A stretch of 64,000 nucleotides of DNA from Vibrio aquaticus (GCF_003970385.1 NZ_RXZH01000003.1:297545-361544); one strand, 5' to 3'; positions 22,019-32,058 are shown, numbered from the stretch's first letter. Notes: generated by a model not told the origin, from the sequence alone. Numbers and translations: made by a program.

Positions 22019-22326
22019 GTAAGGAGTCCTTGCAACAGAGGTGATATAGCAAAGATATGGGCTGACGGTTCAGAGTTCAAGGTAAGTCTCTGAATTATAC
22101 AAAAACACCGCCAATAGAAGGCGGTGTATTGTTCCCAAAAGGGCAAGCGAAGGTGTCTACATTACTATAAACAAAGTTAGCACAACACCGATACTCAGCC
22201 AGTTCAACTGGTTTAACGACATATAATTATCCCGAATGTAGCGCTGATATAATCTTAGTTAGGGTGAACCCTGAGTATTAAAATAGCGTCTTAATGTTAC
22301 GAAAAAATTACACGTATTCATCAAAA
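22019..22326. other. Intergenic region between ybbO and cnoX
   Basis: Apart from the ybbO terminator hairpin (22101-22127) nothing coding is seen. A TATAAT hexamer on the minus strand (22094-22099) directly follows the terminator T-run and could be the -10 of cnoX, but no matching -35 is visible. Confidence 0.4.
22101..22127 (-). terminator. Terminator of ybbO
   Basis: Minus strand ACACCGCC, 7-nt loop, GGCGGTGT followed by TTTT, about 200 bp past the ybbO stop. Confidence 0.75.
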
Positions 22327-23154
22327 TTAAGCGGCTTGCCTCAAAATCTTATCCAGTAAACGAGTGGGCAGTAGACGTTTTAACACCGCGAATACTTTAG
22401 TTGGTGTCGTAATTCGGTAGCGAATTTTGGGTTTGGCTGACTCGAGTGCATGAATGAGTGGAGCGATACAGGACTCCGCAGGCAGTACAAAGGCATTGTT
22501 GGATGTGCTGCTATTTAGGCGCGCCATTTGCTGTCGATATTGTTCTTCGTGTGCACTGCCTTCGATAGTGATCCAGCGATTGAAAGCCAGTAAGGCATTG
22601 GCACGAAACTGCGTTTCTATCGGGCCTGGCTCAATCAAGCTGATTCTTATGTCGCTGTCCATGAGCTCGAGGCGTAAAGTGTCTGTCCAACCCTCAATCG
22701 CAAATTTAGAGGCATTGTAAGCCCCGCGATATTTCATCGCAGCGAATCCGAGCACCGAGCTATTTTGGACAATGCGACCAGAGCCTTGCTTGCGCATGAC
22801 AGGCAAAACCTCACAAACAAGTTGATGCCAACCAAAGAAATTGGATTCAAATTGTTCTCTTAAGCCGTCTGTAGGCAAATCTTCTAAAGCGCCAGGCTGA
22901 CCATACGCTCCATTGTTGAATAGCGCATCTAATCTTCCATTGGTTATTTCTAGGGCTTCTTTGACACCGTGGCTGATGCTAGTCGGATCGGCGAGATCAA
23001 GAAGGATCGATGTAAGCCCTTCGCTGCGAAGCCGTTCGACATCTTGCGGCTTTCGGCAAGAGGCAATGACTTGATAACCTCGTTTATGCAGAGCGTGAGC
23101 GCAGACATAACCAATGCCTGTTGAGCATCCTGTTATGAGAATTGATTTTTTCAT
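22327..23154 (-). CDS. ybbO: Short-chain dehydrogenase/reductase, YbbO-like
   Basis: A 275-residue classical SDR that probably reduces aldehydes with NADP(H), as the E. coli YbbO enzyme does. Motifs: cofactor site TGCSTGIG (residues 8-15), NNGAYG, the catalytic serine in NSSVLGFA and the catalytic YNASK, then IEPGPIET. The C-terminus (LKRLLPTRLLDKILRQ) closely resembles that of E. coli YbbO, and the cnoX neighbour agrees. Two N-terminal basic residues follow the start; no signal peptide. Confidence 0.88.
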   Translation of the reverse strand: MKKSILITGCSTGIGYVCAHALHKRGYQVIASCRKPQDVERLRSEGLTSILLDLADPTSISHGVKEALEITNGRLDALFNNGAYGQPGALEDLPTDGLREQFESNFFGWHQLVCEVLPVMRKQGSGRIVQNSSVLGFAAMKYRGAYNASKFAIEGWTDTLRLELMDSDIRISLIEPGPIETQFRANALLAFNRWITIEGSAHEEQYRQQMARLNSSTSNNAFVLPAESCIAPLIHALESAKPKIRYRITTPTKVFAVLKRLLPTRLLDKILRQAA

Positions 23155-23198
23155 CCTAAATAGACCAAGTAACCCATCGTTCTCAATAGGTTACTGGA

Positions 23199-24113
23199 TT
23201 AGTCATGATGTTGTAATAGGTTTTTTAGTGCAGGCTCGATACGGGAATAGCTGAAATGGAAGCCTAACTCTGTCAGTTTCTTAGGTTTTGCTCGTATGCT
23301 ATCAAACAGCAAGACTGAACTTTCACCCATTGCCAACGACAGGGCCCATTTCGGCGTACGTAGTAAGTGAGGTCTTTTCAGCGTTTTGGCTAAGGTTTGA
23401 CTAAAGAGTTTGTTTGTCACTGGGTGCGGGGCACACAGGTTAAATTCGCCATGAGCGTGAGGCGTTTCTAAAAGGTAAGTAATTCCGCGCACCATATCTA
23501 GCATGTGAATCCAAGGCATAAATTGACGACCATGTCCTATTGGACCGCCTAGGCCTAATCTATAGGGCGGTAACATTTTGCTAAGGGCACCGCCTTGTGG
23601 CGCAAGAACAACCCCGGTTCTCAGTAGGCAAACCCGAGTCATTTCAGAACGAGCGCGGCAGGCTATTTGCTCCCACTTTGCACATACGTTGTGAGTAAAG
23701 CCGTGATCCGAAACGTGCAATGTTTCATCGAATGGGTGTTCTTGTTGATCGCCATAATAGCCAACAGCAGAACCACTGATAAACACACTTGGTGGCGTGG
23801 TACTGGCATGAATGAGAGAAACTAACTTCTCGGTTAGCGTCCAACGACTCTCGCAAATATGTTTCTTTTGCTTCTTTGTCCAACGCTTATCGGCAATCGG
23901 CTCACCAGCTAAATTGATCACCGCATCAAAGTCATTGAGATGATGATAATCATCAAGGGAGGAGATATAACGAACGTTACCCATGTCAGTGTGACTGAGT
24001 TTTTCTTTTGCTTTGCTCGGTGTTCGCGTTAGAAGTACGACTTCATGGGTTGTTAGATACTTAAGTAACTCGCTTCCTATAAAACCTGTTCCGCCAGTGA
24101 GTAATACCTTCAT
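23199..24113 (-). CDS. yfcH: TIGR01777-family NAD-dependent epimerase-like protein (YfcH)
   Basis: A 304-residue extended-SDR-fold protein with the N-terminal nucleotide motif LLTGGTGFIGSELL, an SGSAVGYYG segment that replaces the usual catalytic serine/tyrosine region, and the C-terminal DUF1731 domain (TPKWALSLAMGESSVLL to the end). The substrate is unknown. The ATG at 24113 with AAGGAA upstream is preferred to the TTG at 24128. It is divergent from yfcE, another gene of the E. coli yfc cluster. Confidence 0.9.
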   Translation of the reverse strand: MKVLLTGGTGFIGSELLKYLTTHEVVLLTRTPSKAKEKLSHTDMGNVRYISSLDDYHHLNDFDAVINLAGEPIADKRWTKKQKKHICESRWTLTEKLVSLIHASTTPPSVFISGSAVGYYGDQQEHPFDETLHVSDHGFTHNVCAKWEQIACRARSEMTRVCLLRTGVVLAPQGGALSKMLPPYRLGLGGPIGHGRQFMPWIHMLDMVRGITYLLETPHAHGEFNLCAPHPVTNKLFSQTLAKTLKRPHLLRTPKWALSLAMGESSVLLFDSIRAKPKKLTELGFHFSYSRIEPALKNLLQHHD

Positions 24114-24282
24114 CTGATTCCTTTCCAATTCTTTCGATTTAGCTGGTGGTATCTAAACCATAACTAACTATTGTTACTAATTATAGCGACTTAGAGATAA
24201 AACGGATCAGCAGTCTTATCCAGGATGACTAATCGAGGTTGAATGGGTAAAATCCCCTTATTAATTCTGAGGAGATGATGTC

Positions 24283-24831
24283 GTGAAACTGTTTTTTGCC
24301 TCTGATCTGCATGGCTCTTTGCCTGCAACCGAAAAAGTGCTAGCTGAATATCAAAAGTCAGGAGCCGAAACTCTGGTCATTTTGGGGGATGTGTTGAATC
24401 ACGGCCCTCGTAACCCTGTGCCTCAAGGCTATAATCCTCCAGCGGTAGCGGAGTTACTCAACCAGTACGCTGATCAAATCATTGCGGTGCGAGGTAATTG
24501 CGACAGTGAAGTTGATCAAATGCTGCTCTCATTCCCGATGATGATGGACTATGCGTGGGTCATGTTACCATCGGGTCAGCGTCTGTTTCTGACACATGGG
24601 CATCTCTATAATGCAAGTAAGCGCCCACCGTTGAGAGAAGGGGATCTGATCGCCCATGGTCACACTCATATTCCTGTCGCTGAGCTTAATGATGGTCAGT
24701 ATATCTTCAACCCTGGCTCGATTACCTTCCCGCGTAACGGCTTTGCTGCAAGTTATGGCTTACTAGAAGACAACCATTTGAGTGTGGTGACGTTTGACGG
24801 TGAGATATTAGCGAAGACGTTAATCGCATAG
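24283..24831 (+). CDS. yfcE: Phosphodiesterase YfcE (calcineurin-like metallophosphatase)
   Basis: A 182-residue manganese-dependent phosphodiesterase; the physiological substrate is not settled. Metal-binding motifs are all present: SDLHGS near the N-terminus, LGDVLNHGP, VRGNCDSEVD, LTHGH and HGHTHIPV. The start is GTG at 24283 with a GAGGAG site 8 nt upstream; the ATG codons just before it are in another frame and close at once. The sequence resembles E. coli YfcE over the whole length. Confidence 0.94.
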   Translation: MKLFFASDLHGSLPATEKVLAEYQKSGAETLVILGDVLNHGPRNPVPQGYNPPAVAELLNQYADQIIAVRGNCDSEVDQMLLSFPMMMDYAWVMLPSGQRLFLTHGHLYNASKRPPLREGDLIAHGHTHIPVAELNDGQYIFNPGSITFPRNGFAASYGLLEDNHLSVVTFDGEILAKTLIA

Positions 24832-24833
24832 AG

Positions 24834-24857
24834 AAAAGGCAGCGATGGCTGCCTTTT
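24834..24857. terminator. Bidirectional terminator between yfcE and the SelW-like gene
   Basis: AAAAGGCAGC and GCTGCCTTTT with a GATG loop. It starts 3 bp past yfcE and ends 3 bp before the stop of the convergent gene. Confidence 0.82.
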
Positions 24858-24859
24858 GT

Positions 24860-25138
24860 TTATTTGCTGTCTGAGTGTCCTAAATCTCGTTCTGGATCGA
24901 TGATGTCTCTGACACGTTGCTTGAGCACTTTCGCTTCAGGGAATCCTCCGTCTCGTTTACGTTCCCAAATTAGCTGGCCATTGCAGTGAATTTCGAATCG
25001 CCCGCCAGTGTCTGGGTGTAAAGAAACGCTCTCAATTTCTTCGCTAAAGGTATGTAGTAGTTCTTGAGATAGCCAAGTAGAACGAAGCATCCAATTGCAC
25101 TGTCGACAATAATAAATATCGATTTTTGCTTTAACCAT
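24860..25138 (-). CDS. SelW/Rdx-family selenoprotein-like protein (CxxC)
   Basis: A 92-residue protein of the SelT/SelW/SelH (Rdx) family, a thioredoxin-like fold thought to be redox active. The motif CRQCNWM at residues 10-16 is the CxxC version, with cysteine where selenoproteins have selenocysteine. GGRFEIHCNGQLIWERKRDGGFPE is the conserved second half. It overlaps no neighbour but is only 8 bp after the TSUP permease gene, so they are likely co-transcribed. Confidence 0.9.
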   Translation of the reverse strand: MVKAKIDIYYCRQCNWMLRSTWLSQELLHTFSEEIESVSLHPDTGGRFEIHCNGQLIWERKRDGGFPEAKVLKQRVRDIIDPERDLGHSDSK

Positions 25139-25146
25139 TTTAATCC

Positions 25147-25932
25147 CTAAAAGAGTAGTTTGAGCCCCACAGCCACCGTTAGGATCTCAAAGCATATTTT
25201 AATGATGCTGTTGCTGAAGCGGGTAGATAGATAAGCCCCTAAGCTGCCGCCTAAAAATGAACCGAGTAGTAATACCGGCAACCATGACCAGTAGATAGGT
25301 GCGCCAGCTTGTGCGACAGCGATTCCCCCGAGGCCATTCCAGAATAGACCTACACAGAACATCGTCAAAGCGACGGCTTGTTTGTAGCTGTAGCCAAACC
25401 AACGCACTAAGAATAACGTGACCAGCAAGCCAGACCCTGCGGTGAGTGAACCATTGATAATACCAATCAACATTAAACCGAACCCACCGAGAACCCAACC
25501 GAGGGTGGTGCGATGGGTTGGGGTTTCTTGTTGGCCGAGTTGCTTTTTGAGTCTGGAGTAAACCCCCAGTCCTAGAATCATCGCGCCAAGCATTTTTTCT
25601 GCTATCGCTTCCGGTATCAGCAACACAATATTGGCGCCAATGATGACGCCTATGCTACCGACTAAGACAAGGTATAGCGCAACCTTAAAATCGAAGCTTT
25701 TGTTCTTGATGTGTGCGTAAGCAGCGCCTAATCCAAGCGCAACACTGGCAATCTTGTGTGTTGCCAATGCCACAGAGAAAGGTAAGCCAAAGAAAATCAG
25801 CAGAGGAAATTGCAGCAATCCGGCACCGCCACCAGAAAGGGAGGCAAGGGTATTTGCAATCAGTGACCCAACAAAAAGGCCAAGCGTGTTCATCCAATCC
25901 ATAGACACATAAGAAGAGAAAAGGGGCATCAT
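25147..25932 (-). CDS. TSUP-family (TauE/SafE) membrane transporter
   Basis: A membrane protein of up to 261 residues with about eight hydrophobic helices, in the sulfite/organosulfonate exporter TauE/SafE family. Two halves of the TSUP repeat are visible: SGGGAGLLQFPLLIFFGLPF with HKIASVALG, and TAGSGLLVTLFLVRWFGYS with LTMFCVGLFWNGLGG. The first ATG pair (25930-25932) sits in a terminator-like hairpin; an internal ATG at 25902 (MDWMNTLG) would still give an intact first helix and may be the true start. The substrate is unknown. Confidence 0.88.
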   Translation of the reverse strand: MMPLFSSYVSMDWMNTLGLFVGSLIANTLASLSGGGAGLLQFPLLIFFGLPFSVALATHKIASVALGLGAAYAHIKNKSFDFKVALYLVLVGSIGVIIGANIVLLIPEAIAEKMLGAMILGLGVYSRLKKQLGQQETPTHRTTLGWVLGGFGLMLIGIINGSLTAGSGLLVTLFLVRWFGYSYKQAVALTMFCVGLFWNGLGGIAVAQAGAPIYWSWLPVLLLGSFLGGSLGAYLSTRFSNSIIKICFEILTVAVGLKLLF

Positions 25933-25940
25933 GCCCCTTT
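25920..25940 (-). terminator. toxRS terminator overlapping the TSUP gene start
   Basis: A 21-bp perfect palindrome (AAAGGGGCAT, C, ATGCCCCTTT) begins 6 bp past the toxS stop and ends in TTTT on the minus strand. Its loop contains the two ATG codons at the start of the TSUP frame. Confidence 0.65.
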
Positions 25941-25946
25941 ATGAAT

Positions 25947-26471
25947 TTAGTTACTAAAAAGTACCGTAGAACCGTGACTTAAGCTAGTCAGTAACAGCGT
26001 TTTAGCATTGACGATGTCAATACGGCGGCTTTGTTGAGCATCCATTTTGAACAGTTGAGTAATTAGTTCTAACTGCTCAGGTGTAAATTCTTTGCTCTGA
26101 GCTGAAGAAATATCTTTGAACTCTCGTGGTGACACAAGTAAGTAGTTATCACTGATGTCCCAATCACCCGTTTCTGAAATATTGATGACTACGTCGTTTT
26201 CTTCTTGATCGGCATCGTCTGCAAACAGGCGAACGGTCGCTACGCGGATGTAGGTGTTGTTTGGTAGGTACTTAACGTTAGACGTAATGTCGGCTTTACG
26301 CAGTGGACCAACAGATTCTTCCTGCATTGGCTTGGTGATAACCGTCACCATCTTTGATTGCCATTCATGGGATGTGAGCACTTGCTCAACTTTGAGGTCG
26401 CTGCCCCAATAAAGCCACGCACTGAAAAGGGCAGAGATAGCAAGTAAGCCTACGGCGAGTTTTTGATTCAT
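25947..26471 (-). CDS. toxS: ToxR-stabilising periplasmic protein ToxS
   Basis: ToxS binds the ToxR periplasmic domain and protects it from proteolysis. The 174-residue form starts at the ATG at 26471, chosen because AGGA lies 9 nt upstream; the in-frame ATG at 26480 directly abuts AGGA and is poorly spaced. It has one N-terminal membrane anchor (LAVGLLAISALFSAWLYWGS) and a periplasmic domain beginning VEQVLTSHEWQSKMV, much like V. cholerae ToxS. It follows toxR by 11 bp. Confidence 0.95.
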   Translation of the reverse strand: MNQKLAVGLLAISALFSAWLYWGSDLKVEQVLTSHEWQSKMVTVITKPMQEESVGPLRKADITSNVKYLPNNTYIRVATVRLFADDADQEENDVVINISETGDWDISDNYLLVSPREFKDISSAQSKEFTPEQLELITQLFKMDAQQSRRIDIVNAKTLLLTSLSHGSTVLFSN

Positions 26472-26482
26472 GTTCAACATTC

Positions 26483-27346
26483 CTATTGGCAGACTTTCGC
26501 TAAGTCTTTCTGTTCAGCAAAAATACGTAAAGTGATGTTCTCTCCAGAGTGATCCAAAGAGTGGATGTAGTTGAGCACTAACTGATTGTTTTGCCCACCT
26601 GTCGCAATCACTTCGATCGGTGCCAGCTCATCGGCATGTGTTTCTTTGTACTTCTTCACACATTGCTCGATAGATGGATGCCAAGCGGTCAGTTCAGGGT
26701 GATTGATCGGGGTCTTGACTGGGGTGTTGTCAAAAACGGCAATCTCACGGAACTTAGATTCTGCTGGATTCGTAAATAGGACAACGCACAATGGTAGGAA
26801 GAGCGCGAGAGTAATCAGTATTTTGCTAAGCACTGTTGTACGTGCAGGTGTGGCAGTAGTAGGGGCTTCGACGACTGGATTCTGCTCTGATTCAGTCACA
26901 ATGTTCGATTGCTCTTCTACAGTGTTCGTTTCTTCTGCAACGTCTTCGATAGTCAGGTTGTCGTTTTCGCTGATTTCATCACCTTCGCCACTCATTAGAG
27001 GTGTAGTGCGCTCAACGGTACAAATCAACTGATAGCCTCGTTTTGGCACTGTTTTTACGAACATCGGTGACTTGGTTGAGTCTTTGAGAAGTTTACGCAG
27101 GGTAGAGATGGCTTGTGTCAGACTTGAATCATCCACTTCGAAGCCTTGTTTGCGCCAAACAAAGTCGTGAAGTTCATTACGAGACACCACTTCGCTCGGT
27201 TTTTCACACAGCAAAAGCAGAATTCGGCTTTCGTTGCTGCCTAAACGAATCAGCTCGCTATCGCACTCTTTGTCGATAAGAGAGTTCGTATTCGGATCAA
27301 AAGTGAATCTGTTCGCAAGATTGAACTTAGTGCCTATATTACTCAT
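26483..27346 (-). CDS. toxR: Membrane-bound transcriptional activator ToxR
   Basis: ToxR is an inner-membrane, DNA-binding regulator of outer-membrane porins and virulence-linked genes in Vibrio. The 287-residue protein has an N-terminal OmpR-type winged helix (LGSNESRILLLLCEKPSEVV through TVPKRGYQLICTVE, about residues 30-112), an acidic and variable linker, one membrane helix (ILITLALFLPLCVVLFT, about 175-191) and a periplasmic domain with two cysteines (in IEQCVKKY and the penultimate residue) that form the known disulfide. The genes toxRS and htpG diverge, the usual Vibrio arrangement. Porins in this window are candidate targets (inference). Confidence 0.97.
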   Translation of the reverse strand: MSNIGTKFNLANRFTFDPNTNSLIDKECDSELIRLGSNESRILLLLCEKPSEVVSRNELHDFVWRKQGFEVDDSSLTQAISTLRKLLKDSTKSPMFVKTVPKRGYQLICTVERTTPLMSGEGDEISENDNLTIEDVAEETNTVEEQSNIVTESEQNPVVEAPTTATPARTTVLSKILITLALFLPLCVVLFTNPAESKFREIAVFDNTPVKTPINHPELTAWHPSIEQCVKKYKETHADELAPIEVIATGGQNNQLVLNYIHSLDHSGENITLRIFAEQKDLAKVCQ

Positions 27347-27502
27347 TAACCACGGCCATTTTTTGTAAAGGTTTCAGAAGGCTGAACGTTTGCAGTATCA
27401 GCAATGACTAGCTACACGGTCTAGTTTAGGTTTTTTGATTTTTTAGAGATGCAAGGATAGTCAAAATAAAACCAAAAAAACACTGTTTTTATGATTCTTG
27501 AC

Positions 27503-27530
27503 CTTGAATTTACATTTGTCACCCTCATGT
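27503..27530 (+). promoter_or_regulatory. Sigma-32-type heat-shock promoter of htpG
   Basis: CTTGAA at 27503-27508, a 13-nt spacer, then CCCTCATGT at 27522-27530, close to the heat-shock consensus CTTGAAA-N13/14-CCCCATNT. It is about 80 bp before the htpG start. Confidence 0.72.
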
Positions 27531-27609
27531 TAATTGATAGATTTAGGCCAATTAAACATTGTCACTATGAATGTATTGGCTTGATAAGTATAGAACTTAT
27601 GGAGTTATC

Positions 27610-29514
27610 ATGAGCGAAACTGCAACACAGAACAAAGAAACTCGCGGCTTTCAGTCTGAAGTAAAACAATTGCTTCACCTAATGATTCATTCTCTTTACT
27701 CAAACAAAGAGATCTTCCTACGTGAGCTTATTTCTAACGCTTCTGACGCATCAGATAAACTGCGTTTTCAGGCACTATCTAACTCAGACCTTTACCAAGG
27801 TGATGCGGACTTAGGTGTAAAGCTTTCTTTTGATGAAGCGGCAAATACATTAACGATCTCTGACAACGGTATCGGTATGAGCCGTGACGATGTGATCGAG
27901 CACCTAGGTACCATTGCTAAATCAGGTACGGCGGAGTTTTTCTCTAAACTTTCTGAAGATCAATCAAAAGATTCTCAACTGATTGGTCAATTTGGCGTTG
28001 GTTTCTACTCTGCGTTTATCGTAGCAGACGCGGTGACGGTTCGCACACGTGCTGCGGGTCAAGCGGCAGAGCAAGGCGTTCAATGGCACTCAGCAGGTGA
28101 AGGCGAGTACACAATTGAAGACATTACCAAAGAGTCTCGCGGTACTGACATCGTTCTTCATATGCGTGAAGAAGGTAAAGAATTCCTAAATGAGTGGCGT
28201 CTGCGCGAAGTGATCAGCAAGTATTCTGACCACATCGGTATTCCAGTTTCTATTCAAACTGCAGAGCGTGATGAAGAAGGCAAAGAAACGGGCACTAAAA
28301 AGTGGGAGCAAATCAACAAAGCTCAAGCACTTTGGACGCGTAACAAGTCTGACATTACGGAAGAAGAGTACCAAGAGTTCTACAAGCACGTATCGCATGA
28401 CTTCGCTGATCCACTAGTGTGGAGCCACAACCGTGTAGAAGGCAAAAACGACTACACAAGCCTGCTTTATATCCCATCTCAAGCACCTTGGGATATGATG
28501 AACCGCGATCATAAATCGGGTCTGAAGCTTTACGTACAACGTGTATTCATCATGGATGACGCTGAGCAGTTTATGCCGTCATACTTGCGTTTTGTTCGCG
28601 GCCTAATAGATTCAAACGATCTTCCGCTGAATGTTTCTCGTGAAATTCTTCAAGACAACAAAGTGACTCAGTCTCTACGCAGCGCATGTACGAAGCGTGT
28701 TCTAACAATGCTAGAGCGCATGGCGAAGAATGATGAAGAGAAATACCAATCATTCTGGAAGCAGTTTGGCCTAGTCATGAAAGAAGGCCCTGCCGAAGAC
28801 ATGAGCAATAAAGAGAAGATCGCTGGTCTTCTACGCTTTGCTTCTACAGAGGTAGAGTCTGTGGATCAAACTGTTGGCCTAGCGTCATATGTTGAGCGTA
28901 TGAAAGAAGGTCAAGACAAGATCTACTATCTAACAGCAGACAGCTACGCAGCAGCGAAAAACAGCCCACACCTAGAGCAATTTAAAGCGAAAGGTATTGA
29001 GGTTGTTCTTATGTACGATCGCATTGATGAGTACGTAATGAACTACCTAAAGGAGTTTGATGGTAAGCAGTTCCAGTCAATCACCAAAGCGGGTTTAGAC
29101 CTGAGCAAGTTCGAAGACGAAGCAGAAAAAGAGAAACAGAAAGAGACGGAAGAAGAGTTTAAGTCTGTTGTTGAACGCACTAAAGAGTATTTAGGTGATC
29201 GTGTGAAAGAAGTTCGCACAACGTTCAAGCTTGCTTCGACTCCAGCCGTTGTTGTGACGGACGATTTCGAAATGGGCACGCAAATGGCGAAGCTTCTTGA
29301 AGCAGCAGGCCAAGCGGCTCCGGAAGTGAAATACATCTTCGAAATCAACCCAGAGCATGCATTGGTTAAGCAAATGGCTGATGAAGCGGATGAACAAGCG
29401 TTCGGTCGTTGGGTTGAAGTGCTGCTTGGTCAGGCAATGCTAGCAGAGCGTGGCTCGATGGAAGATCCATCACAATTCTTAGGCGCTATTAATACGCTTT
29501 TGACTAAGGGCTAA
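27610..29514 (+). CDS. htpG: Chaperone HtpG (Hsp90)
   Basis: HtpG is the bacterial Hsp90, an ATP-driven cytosolic chaperone. The 634-residue protein starts at 27610 ([20 protein letters not shown]) with GGAG upstream; the frame is open to 27571 but that part is leader. GHKL ATPase motifs are present: [18 protein letters not shown] and [11 protein letters not shown]. Middle and C-terminal dimer domains follow. A sigma-32-like promoter is upstream, and toxR is divergent, as described for V. cholerae, where heat shock links the two. Confidence 0.98.
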   Translation: MSETATQNKETRGFQSEVKQLLHLMIHSLYSNKEIFLRELISNASDASDKLRFQALSNSDLYQGDADLGVKLSFDEAANTLTISDNGIGMSRDDVIEHLGTIAKSGTAEFFSKLSEDQSKDSQLIGQFGVGFYSAFIVADAVTVRTRAAGQAAEQGVQWHSAGEGEYTIEDITKESRGTDIVLHMREEGKEFLNEWRLREVISKYSDHIGIPVSIQTAERDEEGKETGTKKWEQINKAQALWTRNKSDITEEEYQEFYKHVSHDFADPLVWSHNRVEGKNDYTSLLYIPSQAPWDMMNRDHKSGLKLYVQRVFIMDDAEQFMPSYLRFVRGLIDSNDLPLNVSREILQDNKVTQSLRSACTKRVLTMLERMAKNDEEKYQSFWKQFGLVMKEGPAEDMSNKEKIAGLLRFASTEVESVDQTVGLASYVERMKEGQDKIYYLTADSYAAAKNSPHLEQFKAKGIEVVLMYDRIDEYVMNYLKEFDGKQFQSITKAGLDLSKFEDEAEKEKQKETEEEFKSVVERTKEYLGDRVKEVRTTFKLASTPAVVVTDDFEMGTQMAKLLEAAGQAAPEVKYIFEINPEHALVKQMADEADEQAFGRWVEVLLGQAMLAERGSMEDPSQFLGAINTLLTKG

Positions 29515-29530
29515 TAGCTCAATTACCTCA

Positions 29531-29557
29531 AAAAGCTCGCATTTTGCGGGCTTTTTG
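29531..29557 (+). terminator. Terminator of htpG
   Basis: AAAGCTCGC and GCGGGCTTT (one G-U pair), 5-nt loop, then TT. Confidence 0.8.
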
Positions 29558-29686
29558 ATTTATTTGCGGTCATCGTGAATAAAATCGCGATATTCAATAG
29601 AGAGTGTGAGTGTTTAAGCATTCTTTAGTCGTAAATCGCGCCTTGGTCTCAATTTGTATGATAGAATGCAATCTTGAAACCAAACG

Positions 29687-29716
29687 AACAGGCGTGTAAT
29701 GTGCACGCCTGTTTTA
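29687..29716 (+). terminator. Terminator-like hairpin upstream of adk
   Basis: AACAGGCGTG and CACGCCTGTT form a perfect 10-bp stem with a 7-nt loop, followed by TTATTG. It is about 130 bp past the htpG terminator and 104 bp before adk, so it may end a short leader transcript or attenuate adk. Confidence 0.5.
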
Positions 29717-29734
29717 TTGTTAGTTCTAGAACAG

Positions 29735-29792
29735 TTATACCGAAACTTACCGTGAGCGATGGCTTAATCCATCATTGTGAGCTTCGGTATAA
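29735..29792 (+). repeat. Large hairpin in the adk leader
   Basis: TTATACCGAA (29735-29744) pairs perfectly with TTCGGTATAA (29783-29792), and the stem extends inwards with one mismatch and one G-U pair; an inner hairpin GATGG, 6 nt, CCATC lies in the loop. It ends 27 bp before the adk ATG. It could be a 5'-UTR control element or a copy of an interspersed palindrome. Confidence 0.55.
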
Positions 29793-30464
<672 letters not shown>

Positions 30465-30500
30465 ATTGCTACCAGCGATTTTTGAAAATTTGATATAGTG

Positions 30501-30529
30501 AAAGCGACCTCAAGTAGGTCGCTTTTTTT
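30501..30529 (+). terminator. Terminator of adk
   Basis: AAAGCGACCT and AGGTCGCTTT with a 5-nt loop and a T7 tail. Confidence 0.88.
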
Positions 30530-30596
30530 ATGCTTTGGTTTTGATCTGAAACGAGAGCACCTACGTAAAGAGCCATTTCAGTATCGACGGGAATCT

Positions 30597-31550
30597 ATGC
30601 AAAATAATAAAAAACAGGGTGTGCTATTGGTTAACTTAGGCACGCCTGATGAAGCAACCGCTCCTGCAGTTAAACGCTTTTTAAGCCAGTTTCTTCATGA
30701 TCAGCGTGTGGTTGATATGACTCGTTGGCTTTGGTGCCCGATCTTACATGGCGTAATACTGCCAATTCGAGCGCCTAAAGTAGCCAAACTCTATCAGTCA
30801 GTGTGGATGGATGAGGGCTCGCCGCTGATGGTGTACTCCAAAAAGCAAGCAGAAAAGCTGAGAGAGAAACTGACTATTCCCGTAGAACTAGGCATGACTT
30901 ACGGAAACCCTAGTTTGCAATCGGGCGTTGAAGCGTTGCTATCGCAAGGTGTTGAAGAAGTGCTTGTGTTACCTCTATATCCCCAATATTCAGGGACAAC
31001 GACCGCCGCTGTTTTTGATGGCTTAACGAAAGCGTTCAAAAAAGTTCCAGTGACGCCAGGTTTCCAGTTTATCCGCGATTACCATGACCATCCCATTTAT
31101 ATCAAAGCACTCGCCGAAAGTGTCAAACGCTCATGGCAGGAGAAGGGAAAAGGCGAATACTTACTCTGTTCTTACCATGGTATTCCCAAGCGCTATGCAG
31201 ATAATGGTGATATTTACCCGCAGCATTGCGAACGTACCACAGAGTTACTTGGCAAAGAGTTGGGTTTAACGCCTGATCAAATTGGCATGACATACCAATC
31301 TCGTTTTGGTCGAGAAGAGTGGTTACAACCCTACACCGATAAGACGTTAGAAGTTCTGCCAAGCAAGGGAATTAAAAAACTCGACATTATGGCACCTGCT
31401 TTTTCGTCCGATTGTTTGGAGACGTTAGAAGAGCTGTCAGAAGAATGTTGTGAGATTTTCACCGAGCATGGTGGAGAGAGCTTCACTTACATTCCTTGTT
31501 TAAATGATGACGACTTGCACATCGATATGATGGTGGAGCTGCTGAAGTAA
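30597..31550 (+). CDS. hemH: Ferrochelatase
   Basis: HemH inserts ferrous iron into protoporphyrin IX, the last step of haem synthesis, at the inner face of the membrane. From the ATG at 30597 the protein is 317 residues, starting with the family N-terminus [13 protein letters not shown]. The catalytic histidine region [12 protein letters not shown] and the acidic [11 protein letters not shown] are present. The frame runs back to 30498, but that crosses the adk terminator, so the longer form is unlikely. Confidence 0.96.
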   Translation: MQNNKKQGVLLVNLGTPDEATAPAVKRFLSQFLHDQRVVDMTRWLWCPILHGVILPIRAPKVAKLYQSVWMDEGSPLMVYSKKQAEKLREKLTIPVELGMTYGNPSLQSGVEALLSQGVEEVLVLPLYPQYSGTTTAAVFDGLTKAFKKVPVTPGFQFIRDYHDHPIYIKALAESVKRSWQEKGKGEYLLCSYHGIPKRYADNGDIYPQHCERTTELLGKELGLTPDQIGMTYQSRFGREEWLQPYTDKTLEVLPSKGIKKLDIMAPAFSSDCLETLEELSEECCEIFTEHGGESFTYIPCLNDDDLHIDMMVELLK

Positions 31551-31575
31551 GTTCAGGTATATGGATTGAAAGACG

Positions 31576-31606
31576 AAAGGCTGCCGAAAAATCGGTGGCC
31601 TTTTTT
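31576..31606 (+). terminator. Terminator of hemH
   Basis: AAAGGCTGCCGA and TCGGTGGCCTTT pair with two wobbles around AAAA, with a T-tail. Confidence 0.78.
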
Positions 31607-32058
31607 ATTGTCTGAGCGGTTGCGCCATCGAGTCTAACGTTACTATTGATGCCGCGTTACGTTAGTTTCAATATTAAAGCGCTAATAGTGGTATTGATTG
31701 TCTCAATAAATAAGTGATCGAGATCGAATTATTATTATCGAAAATTAAGCAAAAGATAAAAGCGGCGTGACGGGGGTAACGATAAAAAATAAAGGTGGAT
31801 GATTAAGTGTGATCTGCATCTCTAGATAATGATTTTTAGTTTTTGATGTTTTTGTAAGTTGTTGAATTTAATTTGGAAAATAACCTGATTCTTTTTCATA
31901 GTGAAGTCGGTCGCACAAAATTTTGATTTATTTTCGCTTGTAAATTAATTCAGTCAGTATGAAAAGCAAGCCAGGGAGGCGAACCTTCTTTGCGGTCAAA
32001 GGTGATGAATTACCAGATAAGAACCGCGGCTACTTTTGATACTTTAAGGCAGATTCTA
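31607..32058 (+). other. Long AT-rich promoter region of the KdgM-type porin gene
   Basis: No reading frame of note. Two sequences resemble CRP sites: AGTGA-N6-TCGAA (31713-31728) and TGTGA-N6-TCTCT (31808-31823), each about 8 of 10 conserved positions or fewer. Carbon control of a KdgM-like porin would make sense, but both matches are imperfect. Confidence 0.4.

Noticed and set aside
30498..30596. Longer hemH start
   Set aside because: It crosses the adk terminator, and ferrochelatase normally starts at the [10 protein letters not shown] segment.
31713..31823. Two CRP-like sites before the KdgM-type gene
   Set aside because: Only one good half-site each; kept as a note in the region entry, not as a feature.
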